Source: DATKDU01 sp035512595
GTDB lineage: Bacteria > Planctomycetota > Planctomycetia > Pirellulales > Pirellulaceae
DNA: 12,622 bases
Reading direction: 5' to 3'
NCBI GenBank assembly: GCA_035512595.1
Contig: DATKDU010000075.1
Span: forward strand, 1-12,622
The position numbers were made by a program, and so were the translations under genes. The notes under the pieces are model-generated. The model was not told the DNA's origin, did no database searches, and worked only from the letters and a program-made list of their open reading frames with translations. Shown one piece after another: positions 7,461 through 12,622 of this stretch (positions within the stretch are counted from its first letter, which is position 1; each line of letters starts with the position of its first letter).

Positions 7461-7466
7461 ATTGTA
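7461..7466 (-). promoter_or_regulatory. Candidate -10 box for the HEAT-like gene
   Basis: The minus strand reads TACAAT here, five of six bases matching the sigma-70 -10 consensus, 42 bases before the ATG at 7418. The gap between the divergent start codons at 7418 and 7475 is only 56 bp, so this promoter would have its -35 inside the phosphotransferase coding start. I could not identify a good -35. Confidence 0.3.
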
Positions 7467-7474
7467 CCCTGGAA

Positions 7475-8548
7475 ATGATGCAGACGTTGTCGATTGACTC
7501 CGCCGGAGAGTACCTGACCACCCGCGGCTTCGTCCCACGGGACGAGCGGCTCACGATCCGCGAGCTGCCCGGCGGCGTCTCCAACGTCGTGCTGCTCGTG
7601 GAAAGGGAAAGCGGCCAGCGGCTCGTGCTCAAGCAGGCACTGCCGCGGCTGCGGGTGGCGCAGCAGTGGCTGTGCAGCATCGAGCGGATCTGGCGGGAAG
7701 TGGACGTGTTGCGGCTGTGCGGACGGCTGCTGGAGTCAGGAGTCAGGGGTCAGGAGTCAGGAGTCAAGGGACAAGGCGGCATTGTTGTGCGAGTGCCCGA
7801 GGTGCTGATTGAGGACCGGGAGAACTACTGCTTTGGCATGACGGCCGCACCGGCGGAGCATCGGACATGGAAGGAGCTGCTGCTGGCGGGGCAGGCGGAG
7901 GGTGCGATTGCGGCAGCCTGTGGCCGGCTGCTGGGTCAGCTTCATGTCCGTTCGTGGAATGATCCGGAGATCGCCCGGCAGCTCGATGACCGGACCTTTT
8001 TTCGCGACTTGCGGATCAGCCCGTATTACGACCGGATTCGCGAGGTGCATCGCGATCTGGCGGAGCCGATCCAGCGCTTGTCGGATTCCATCTGGCAGCA
8101 TCGCCGCTGCCTGGTTCACGGAGATTTCAGCCCCAAGAACCTGCTCGTGGCCGGCGGCGAGCTGTGGCTAATCGACTTCGAGGTCGGCCACTTCGGCGAT
8201 CCGGCGTTCGATCTGGGCTTCTTCCTCACCCACCTCGTGCTCAAGGCGTATGTCGCCGGCGGGCGAGCAGACGAATACCTTGCCTTGATCGACGCCTTCC
8301 GCGGCACTTATCAGGCGGAGATCTTTCCCGTGGCAGGAGCGGACGAATTCGCGCAGCTTTGGGTGCGCACCTGCGGCGCGCTGGCCGGCTGCTTGCTGGC
8401 CCGCGTCGATGGCAAGAGTCCCGTCGATTACCTCACGCCGAACTTGCAGGTCGCCGTCCGCAAAACGGCCCGCGATCTGCTCCAGCGACCGCCGACTAGC
8501 TTTGACGAGTTGCTGGCGCGCGTCACGGCGGCCACACAAACCGCTTAG
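7475..8548 (+). CDS. APH / methylthioribose-kinase-like phosphotransferase
   Basis: It encodes 357 residues with the aminoglycoside-phosphotransferase kinase fold. Visible motifs are a glycine-containing loop LPGGVSN at 31-37, the ATP-anchoring Lys53 in LVLKQA, the catalytic loop LVHGDFSPKN at 213-222 (Asp217 catalytic base, Asn222 metal binding) and the metal-binding Asp234 in LIDFE, followed by GDPAFDLGFFLTHLVLKAY. The N-lobe segment with KQALPRLRVAQQW and ERIWREVDVLRL resembles methylthioribose kinase, so a small-molecule (sugar or sugar-like) kinase is likely; antibiotic resistance is not implied. Between the lobes, residues 87-101 are encoded by a GGAGTCA heptamer array inserted in frame. 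ATG 7475 is followed directly by ATG 7478; neither has a Shine-Dalgarno site. The 3' end overlaps the convergent methyltransferase gene by 26 bp. Confidence 0.87.
   Translation: MMQTLSIDSAGEYLTTRGFVPRDERLTIRELPGGVSNVVLLVERESGQRLVLKQALPRLRVAQQWLCSIERIWREVDVLRLCGRLLESGVRGQESGVKGQGGIVVRVPEVLIEDRENYCFGMTAAPAEHRTWKELLLAGQAEGAIAAACGRLLGQLHVRSWNDPEIARQLDDRTFFRDLRISPYYDRIREVHRDLAEPIQRLSDSIWQHRRCLVHGDFSPKNLLVAGGELWLIDFEVGHFGDPAFDLGFFLTHLVLKAYVAGGRADEYLALIDAFRGTYQAEIFPVAGADEFAQLWVRTCGALAGCLLARVDGKSPVDYLTPNLQVAVRKTARDLLQRPPTSFDELLARVTAATQTA
7732..7773 (+). repeat. Heptanucleotide tandem repeat inside the kinase gene
   Basis: Five consecutive seven-base units occur at 7732-7766: GGAGTCA twice, GGGGTCA once, GGAGTCA twice. 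A degenerate sixth unit, AGGGACA, follows to 7773. The array of six units is 42 bp, so it preserves frame, and it is translated as a repeated heptapeptide (ESGVRGQ, ESGVKGQ). The same heptamer recurs at 12342-12355 in non-coding DNA. Confidence 0.92.
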
Positions 8549-9776
8549 CCACGATCGCCATCGTCCGGCCCGCGACCGGCGCGATCAACACGACCCCCTG
8601 CTGGCCCCGATGGCGATTTAGCTTGCGGCGCAGCTCGCCGGGATCGATTTCGACTCCCCGTTTCTTGATTTCAACAGGCTCGATATCAAGCCGATTCAGC
8701 GCGCTTGCCAGCCGCCGCAAGTCGAAAGGCAATGACTCCAAAACCTCGAAGCCGGCGGCTAATGGATTGCGAATTCGATTCTCACCCGTGAGGTACGACC
8801 GGCCGCCCGCGAATGCCGCCAGTCCGCTGCGCCTGCAAAGCGCACCGACCAGCCGCGCAGCACGGACCGCGGCATTCGGCTCGTAGAGGAACGGTCCGAT
8901 CGAATCGGCGACGGGCGCCGGCTGATCGTAGACGCCGATGATCGTCGCCGGTCCGCCGGCCGCATCGATCACGGTCGCCTGGCAACTGCCTTCGTCCCGC
9001 GCCAGCTTTCCAAACCAGGCCACCTGCTGTCGGCATTCCCCGCGGCTTTCGATCCACTCGCGCTGGCAGCGGCCGATCACGTCCGCAGGCAAGCTGGTCG
9101 CCGGCGCAACTTTCACCGCGGCGTCTTGGCAGCGGGCCAAGAGCGTCTCGACCGTTTCCCACGGGGGCTCAAACCGTTCCGCTTGCACCGTTCTCTTCCC
9201 CTCCGGCCGGCGGTCGGGGTCGATGTGCCAGGCACTGCATCCGTTGATCGCCTCCACCGTTACGTCGCGGCAAACGGCCGTCGCGCTCGAATGCCCGCAA
9301 ACGGCCGCATTCACGCTCGCCAGATGGACCGCCACGAAATCGCGATCGATCCCCACGCAAGCCCGCCCGTCTCCGAGCGCCATCAAATCCCCGCCAATGC
9401 CGCAGCACAGATCGGCGATGCGCTCGTCCTCCGCAAACCGCGCCGCTTTGTAGGTGGCCAGCGCCTCATCGGTCGCCTGCGCCAATCCCAGCGGCGTGAA
9501 GAACATCTTGTCGGCCTGCGAGAACTTTTCGCGGGCCCGTTTTCGCAGCTCCACCTGAGCGAGCACCAGATGCGCTTGCACGCAAGACAGATCGCGACGC
9601 AGCCGCGCGGTCAACCGCGTCAGCGATACCCCGGCCGCCAGATCCTCGGTCACACGCGCCAGCCACGGATGCGCCGCGGAACTGGTCAGCCATCGATAGT
9701 CGTCGAGCGAAGGAGTCACGTCGCTTTCAGCGGTTGTAGCGGTTGCAAAGTCTAGCGGGTGATGCAAACGTCTCAT
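8523..9776 (-). CDS. THUMP-like class I SAM-dependent methyltransferase
   Basis: It encodes 417 residues. The N-terminal ~110 residues are helical and include the FFTPLGLAQAT segment typical of this group. A Rossmann methyltransferase core follows: motif I IADLCCGIGGDL at 120-131, the acidic ribose-binding GIDRD at 142-146, and DPDRRPEGKR at 186-195 where aminomethylating enzymes have an NPPY-type motif. The C-terminal region, KKRGVEIDPGELRRKL at 371-386 and then a beta-rich VVLIAPVAGRTMAIV, matches the THUMP-like domain (Pfam Thump_like) as I remember it. RNA is the likely substrate class, by the THUMP association; the exact target is unknown. The ATG at 9776 has GAGGG immediately upstream, which is too close to be a normal site, so a slightly shorter start such as GTG at codon 20 is possible. 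It is convergent with the phosphotransferase and divergent from the 9846 gene. Confidence 0.88.
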   Translation of the reverse strand: MRRLHHPLDFATATTAESDVTPSLDDYRWLTSSAAHPWLARVTEDLAAGVSLTRLTARLRRDLSCVQAHLVLAQVELRKRAREKFSQADKMFFTPLGLAQATDEALATYKAARFAEDERIADLCCGIGGDLMALGDGRACVGIDRDFVAVHLASVNAAVCGHSSATAVCRDVTVEAINGCSAWHIDPDRRPEGKRTVQAERFEPPWETVETLLARCQDAAVKVAPATSLPADVIGRCQREWIESRGECRQQVAWFGKLARDEGSCQATVIDAAGGPATIIGVYDQPAPVADSIGPFLYEPNAAVRAARLVGALCRRSGLAAFAGGRSYLTGENRIRNPLAAGFEVLESLPFDLRRLASALNRLDIEPVEIKKRGVEIDPGELRRKLNRHRGQQGVVLIAPVAGRTMAIVAKRFVWPP

Positions 9777-9831
9777 CCCTCACGGCGGGCAAGATTCATC
9801 CCCTGGGATGCCGATGCCACCAATAGCCTCT

Positions 9832-9837
9832 GAGGAG
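9832..9837 (+). promoter_or_regulatory. Ribosome binding site that decides the start of the 9846 gene
   Basis: GAGGAG lies here with an eight-base gap to ATG 9846. An in-frame GTG at 9837 overlaps the site and so cannot be the start. Confidence 0.65.
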
Positions 9838-9845
9838 TGGAATCG

Positions 9846-10526
9846 ATGTCTGGCATGATCGGCAAGCCGGGGTGGGTGCTGCTGCTGCTCGCTGGCGCGT
9901 TCGTCGTCCCCTACGCACTGTGCGACAAAGATCTGCACGCGACGGTCGCCAAGGCTTTGGGGCGCGGCGAGCCGGCGGCAGCGACTGCCGATGCGTCGCC
10001 TCCCACCGACGCCGCAGCGCCCGTTCCGGTCGTCGCGCCGATCCCGCTTGCGCCGCAAGCGCCCCCCTGCGATCTGGCCAGCGCCCTGCACTTTGACGTC
10101 ACACCGCAATGGGTCACCGGCACCTGGCCGCGCGTCACCACCGCAGTCGCGGACACCAAGTTCTCGGGGTTGCGAGTGCCGCTGGTTACGGGGGTCATGC
10201 CCGATGATCTCGTCGGGACGCTGACGTATTACTTCGACGAGGAGCAGCGGGTGCAGCGGATCACGTTCGCCGGGAATACGGCCGACCCCCGGCGGCTGGT
10301 GTCGCTCGTCACCAGCCAATACCGGCTCCTGCCGCAGCCGACGCTCGATGCGGGGCTTTATCAATCCAAATGGAACGGCAAGGTCATCAGCAGCCTGCAA
10401 GTCCGTCATGCGTCGGTGGCAGAGGCCGGCGCGGCACGCGGCAGCTACGACGTGCGGCTCGATCTCAACCGAGCCGATGCGCTGGCCGGCACCGCCAGTG
10501 CGCCGCGACGCTTGTTCGGCTGGTAA
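9846..10526 (+). CDS. Exported planctomycete protein, DUF6690-like
   Basis: It encodes 226 residues. Residues about 8-25 are hydrophobic (VLLLLAGAFVVPYALC) after a Lys, giving a signal peptide or membrane anchor. A Pro/Ala-rich linker spans about 41-75. The conserved-looking domain runs from about 80 to 190, with FDVTPQWVTGTWPRV at 83-97, RVPLVTG at 110-116, DDLVGTLTYYFD at 120-131 and RVQRITFAGNT at 135-145. This pattern fits a planctomycete family that I recall as DUF6690; the name comes from memory and no database was searched. The function is unknown, and the location is probably periplasmic or inner membrane. The start is set by GAGGAG at 9832-9837. It ends 19 bp before the convergent PDZ gene, with no recognisable terminator between them. 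Confidence 0.82.
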   Translation: MSGMIGKPGWVLLLLAGAFVVPYALCDKDLHATVAKALGRGEPAAATADASPPTDAAAPVPVVAPIPLAPQAPPCDLASALHFDVTPQWVTGTWPRVTTAVADTKFSGLRVPLVTGVMPDDLVGTLTYYFDEEQRVQRITFAGNTADPRRLVSLVTSQYRLLPQPTLDAGLYQSKWNGKVISSLQVRHASVAEAGAARGSYDVRLDLNRADALAGTASAPRRLFGW

Positions 10527-10545
10527 ATGCCGTCGGGCTGACTTC

Positions 10546-11814
10546 CTACTCGTCGCCGATCTTCAGCTTGGGTACGGTCGTCGAAGGTCGGCGCGTCGGC
10601 GGCCGCAATGCTTTAGCACCTTCGTCCGCCGCTGGGGGGACTGCCGGCGGATCAATCGCCGGCGCGGCGTCGGCATCTGGCGCCGGTCGCGCGGCCGCCA
10701 GCTTGGCCTCGAGCTCGGACACCCGCATCTCCAGGGTCTCGATCCTCGCGTGAAGTGCTTCGATTTCTTCGCGGAGCGTCATTTCAGGATCAGCCGGCAC
10801 TTCGCGAGCTCCATCCGCGAAAAGACCACCGGCGCCCCCGGGCCGCGTCAGCCCTTCGATGGCTCGCTCCACCCGATTCAGGAGCGGCCGGTCGCCAAGT
10901 GCGCCGCCAGCACCAGGGGCCAGCAGGCTCGGATCCGCTGCCGAAACGAGCCTCACATCCTTGCGAGACAGGCTGCTCCCCTGGTAGTACGAAATCTCCA
11001 CTTCATCGCCGGGACGCGACGCGGCAATCGCCGCGACCAGCTCATCGGCCGTGTCGATCCGCTGGCCTTCGTAAGCGACGATCACGCCGCCGATCGGCAA
11101 TCCGGCGCGATCGGCCGGCGACTGCGGTCGGATTTGCGTGATCAGTGCGCCGTTGCGGGCCGGCACGTCCGACCGCCGCCGCGTCTGCTCGTTGAACGTG
11201 ACGACGGTGATGCCCAGCGATGGTCTGCCGGAAGTGTCGCCGGCGCGAGGTTCGTCTGGTGGCGTCGCCGGCGCTGGCAAATCTCCCGCCCCCGGTCCCA
11301 AGGGGCTGTCTAATCCGCCGGGCTCCGAAGCTGCGGGCGCCGATTCTTCCGGCGGTTCCGCAAGCGTGGCGACGATGGTCAGGGCTCTGCCGTCGCGCAC
11401 CACGCCGAGCGTCAACTTCCCCCCCGGCGGCACCGTTTCCATCACCGTGCTAAGCTCTTCGATATCCTCGACGATTGCCCGGTTGACGGTAGTAATCTTG
11501 TCTCCAACCTTCAGGCCGGCCTTGGCGGCCGGGCTCTCTTCGCCGACTTCCGTCACCACGATTCCGCCACTGGGCTGAACTTCCAGACCGACGCCCAAAT
11601 ACCCCGATTTGGCCTCCGGTGCTGGCGGCGGCAAGTCATCCAGCGCGGCTGCAGGAGGTGTGCCATCATCTGCCGCAGGGGGAGAAGCGGCAGGGGGCGC
11701 CGCGCCCCGGTCAAGCGCCTTTTCAACCTTGTCGAGCAGCCCTTGGCCCAGGGCCAGGGAGCCGCTCGCCAGAAATGCCGCCAGCGCGGCCCCGATCAGT
11801 GAAATGCGGTGCAT
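10546..11814 (-). CDS. Exported twin-PDZ protein with C-terminal coiled coil, no protease domain
   Basis: It encodes 422 residues. The signal peptide is at about 1-23 (LIGAALAAFLASGSLALGQ). A Pro/Ala linker leads to PDZ1 at about 71-152 (GYLGVGLEV binding loop, SPAAKAGLKVGDKI helix). A second linker leads to PDZ2 at about 197-290 (SLGITVV, SPADRAGLPIGGVI). A Gly/Ala-rich region then precedes a heptad-patterned coiled coil at about 345-375 and a Pro-rich tail. PDZ domains of this kind bind C-terminal or exposed peptides and usually accompany HtrA or Ctp proteases. No Ser/His/Asp protease domain or gene is present here, so the protein is probably an oligomeric periplasmic adaptor (inference). 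The start is supported by GGGAGG at 11823-11828, eight bases upstream. The frame continues 15 codons further upstream but that part lacks signal character. Confidence 0.9.
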   Translation of the reverse strand: MHRISLIGAALAAFLASGSLALGQGLLDKVEKALDRGAAPPAASPPAADDGTPPAAALDDLPPPAPEAKSGYLGVGLEVQPSGGIVVTEVGEESPAAKAGLKVGDKITTVNRAIVEDIEELSTVMETVPPGGKLTLGVVRDGRALTIVATLAEPPEESAPAASEPGGLDSPLGPGAGDLPAPATPPDEPRAGDTSGRPSLGITVVTFNEQTRRRSDVPARNGALITQIRPQSPADRAGLPIGGVIVAYEGQRIDTADELVAAIAASRPGDEVEISYYQGSSLSRKDVRLVSAADPSLLAPGAGGALGDRPLLNRVERAIEGLTRPGGAGGLFADGAREVPADPEMTLREEIEALHARIETLEMRVSELEAKLAAARPAPDADAAPAIDPPAVPPAADEGAKALRPPTRRPSTTVPKLKIGDE

Positions 11815-11870
11815 GTGAATGACCTCCCATAATGGAGTTCTGCCGCGCCCCAGGGGCAATCTAGTCGCTG

Positions 11871-11876
11871 ATTATA
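11871..11876 (-). promoter_or_regulatory. Perfect TATAAT -10 box upstream of the PDZ gene
   Basis: The minus strand reads TATAAT, a full consensus match, 56 bases before the ATG at 11814. No TTGACA-like -35 is present at 16-18 bases, so recognition by another sigma factor or an activator is possible. Confidence 0.45.
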
Positions 11877-11921
11877 CCCTGGCCCGCGGGAATCCGGCGA
11901 TATGGACGTGGAATCCTCGCG

Positions 11922-12203
11922 TTACTGCTGTTCACCACTCAATACCACAACCTCCTTCATCAGCCCCGCAGACCGGTTCTGCGCCAGCTTGATTTCTTTC
12001 GTCTGCGCGACGACCCGAATGCCGATTTGCTGGGCCGGGCCGCGCGTCTCGCGGATGTCGTTGGCGGCAATCGTGACCTCCTGCGTTTCGCCTTGCACAT
12101 CGATGGCGATGCCGGCATCGGGGCCGCTATCGATCTTGCTGCGGAGAATCTGGTTTCCTTCGGCCAGGCCGTACTTGACCTGCCACGGCGAAAATCTGGC
12201 AGG
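11922..12203 (-). pseudogene. C-terminal remnant of a right-handed beta-helix protein
   Basis: The minus strand carries about 90 codons that look like the last coils of a parallel beta-helix (pectate-lyase-like) protein: QVKYGLAEGNQIL, then AIDVQGETQEVTIAANDI, then GIRVVAQTKEIKLAQN. Each combines short beta-strands with an Asn-containing turn at roughly 20-25 residue spacing. There is no ATG, GTG or Shine-Dalgarno site at a sensible position; the frame only reaches a TTG within the repeat island at 12314, and its first ~40 codons read through low-complexity GGCTCCTG-type sequence. The most likely history is a longer exported beta-helix gene cut at its 5' side by the repeat island. It could instead be a short functional protein with an undetected start. 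Family assignment rests on pattern recognition only. Confidence 0.45.
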
Positions 12204-12282
12204 CCGTTCTTTTTTCGCTGACCCGGCTCTGGCTCCTGTCTCCTGTCCGCCACAACAGCAAGTGGATTGGTGTTCATTGGTA

Positions 12283-12336
12283 GTTTTTTGACAACTAAAG
12301 GGGGGTTCTGTCAATAAACTCCCTCAACCGGGGGGG
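12283..12336. repeat. Repeat island, direct repeat A with internal inverted arms
   Basis: Direct repeat A matches B (12418-12471) at all but a few positions over about 54 bp, with a constant offset of 135 bp. Within it, GTTTTTTGACAA at 12283-12294 and CTGTCAATAAAC at 12308-12319 form imperfect 12-base inverted arms around a 13-base, G6-containing spacer. A shared flank, TCCCTCAACC plus a G run, follows. Confidence 0.88.
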
Positions 12337-12417
12337 CGGCAGGAGTCAGGAGTCAGTGGCCCTGGCCCCCGGCCCGTGACCACTGGCTCCTGGCCCCCGG
12401 CTCCTGGCTCCGCTAGG
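12337..12417. repeat. Repeat island, central GGAGTCA / GGCTCCTGG hairpin
   Basis: Between the two direct repeats, two GGAGTCA units (12342-12355) are followed by a run built from CCTGGCCCCCGG-type words. CAGGAGTCAGTGG near 12347-12359 pairs with CCACTGGCTCCTG near 12380-12392 with one mismatch, so the segment can fold into a long hairpin. It contains no coding signal. Confidence 0.75.
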
Positions 12418-12471
12418 GTTTATTGACAGCCAAAGGGGGGTTCTGTCAAAAAACTCCCTCAACCGGGGGGT
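12418..12471. repeat. Repeat island, direct repeat B with internal inverted arms
   Basis: This is the second copy of repeat A. Its arms GTTTATTGACAG (12418-12429) and CTGTCAAAAAAC (12443-12454) match at 11 of 12 positions when inverted. The inner arms of A and B (12308-12319 and 12418-12429) are perfect inverted copies of each other, so the island is nested-symmetrical as well as directly repeated. Confidence 0.88.
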
Positions 12472-12485
12472 TCGCTCGGATCCGC

Positions 12486-12620
12486 TTACCCACTCAGTAG
12501 AGTCGAGAACTGGCGCGGTGTTTTAGGTGGCAGTTTGTATTCCCTGGTGCTCGCTCTTTCGTTTGCGAGTGTCACAGTATCGCCACCATGCTCCGTTTCC
12601 ACTTCCCGCTCATCGAACCG
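12486..12620 (-). CDS. Possible 3' end of a gene entering from the right edge
   Basis: The minus strand is open for 44 codons from the window edge to a TAA at 12486-12488. The translation is charged (begins RFDEREVETEHGG, ends PRQFSTLLSG) and not low-complexity. An open frame of this length is common by chance at this GC content, and I recognise no family. A transposase or other C-terminus is possible but unsupported. Confidence 0.2.
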   Translation of the reverse strand, partial: RFDEREVETEHGGDTVTLANERASTREYKLPPKTPRQFSTLLSG

Positions 12621-12622
12621 GA

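Noticed and set aside
7475..8548. Aminoglycoside resistance gene
   Set aside because: The kinase fold is shared by many small-molecule kinases; the N-lobe is closer to methylthioribose kinase and there is no resistance-gene context.
10348..11313. 321-codon plus-strand frame opposite the PDZ gene
   Set aside because: It crosses two real genes, is Arg-rich and structureless, and the minus strand has two clear PDZ domains.
12300..12470. G-quadruplex from four runs of six or seven G
   Set aside because: The loops between runs are about 24, 98 and 24 bases, far beyond the usual limits for an intramolecular quadruplex.
12283..12471. CRISPR-like pattern (two repeats with a spacer)
   Set aside because: There are only two copies, the repeats are too long and imperfect, the intervening DNA is itself repetitive, and no cas gene is present.
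12555..12570. Inverted repeat CTCGC / GCGAG near the right edge
   Set aside because: The stem is only five bases with a long loop and no T-tract, which is expected by chance.
12486..12620. Transposase C-terminus for the edge frame
   Set aside because: The FDERE-like start recalls some transposase endings, but nothing else matches and no terminal inverted repeat could be tied to it.

Overview
The window looks like chromosomal DNA from a high-GC planctomycete, probably of the Pirellulales. The basis is many secreted proteins of the kind that stay 'hypothetical' in that phylum, a protease-less twin-PDZ exported protein, a HEAT-like exported protein, a THUMP-like methyltransferase, weak or absent Shine-Dalgarno sites, and scattered GGAGTCA-type repeats. 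The taxonomic call is inference; there is no rRNA or other marker gene here.

Layout. 1-1607 (minus): the first 535 codons of a membrane-anchored coiled-coil protein that runs off the left edge. Divergent from it, 1805-4195 (plus): a 796-residue exported protein, followed closely by a small VOC/glyoxalase-fold protein (4222-4617). 4840-6592 is the most unusual block: a complete TPR gene, an AT-richer gene for a short membrane-anchored protein, then a second, 5'-truncated copy of the last 81 codons of the TPR gene. That copy ends inside the 3' end of a convergent exported HEAT-like gene (6582-7418, minus). 7475-8548 (plus) encodes an APH/MTR-kinase-like phosphotransferase with an in-frame heptanucleotide repeat. 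It converges, with overlap, on a THUMP-like SAM methyltransferase gene (8523-9776, minus). 9846-10526 (plus) is a secreted DUF6690-like protein, and 10546-11814 (minus) is the twin-PDZ protein. The right end is decayed: a beta-helix C-terminal remnant (11922-12203), a repeat island (12283-12471) and a short open frame cut by the edge.

The genes do not form one pathway. Orientation alternates, most genes look monocistronic, and the only plausible co-transcribed pair is 1805-4195 with 4222-4617. I found no tRNA, rRNA, CRISPR array, defence system, integrase or complete insertion sequence. The observations best worth following are the TPR segmental duplication bracketing an AT-richer gene, with strongly uneven divergence between copies; the repeat island beside a truncated beta-helix gene; and the heptamer repeat that has become part of a kinase coding sequence.
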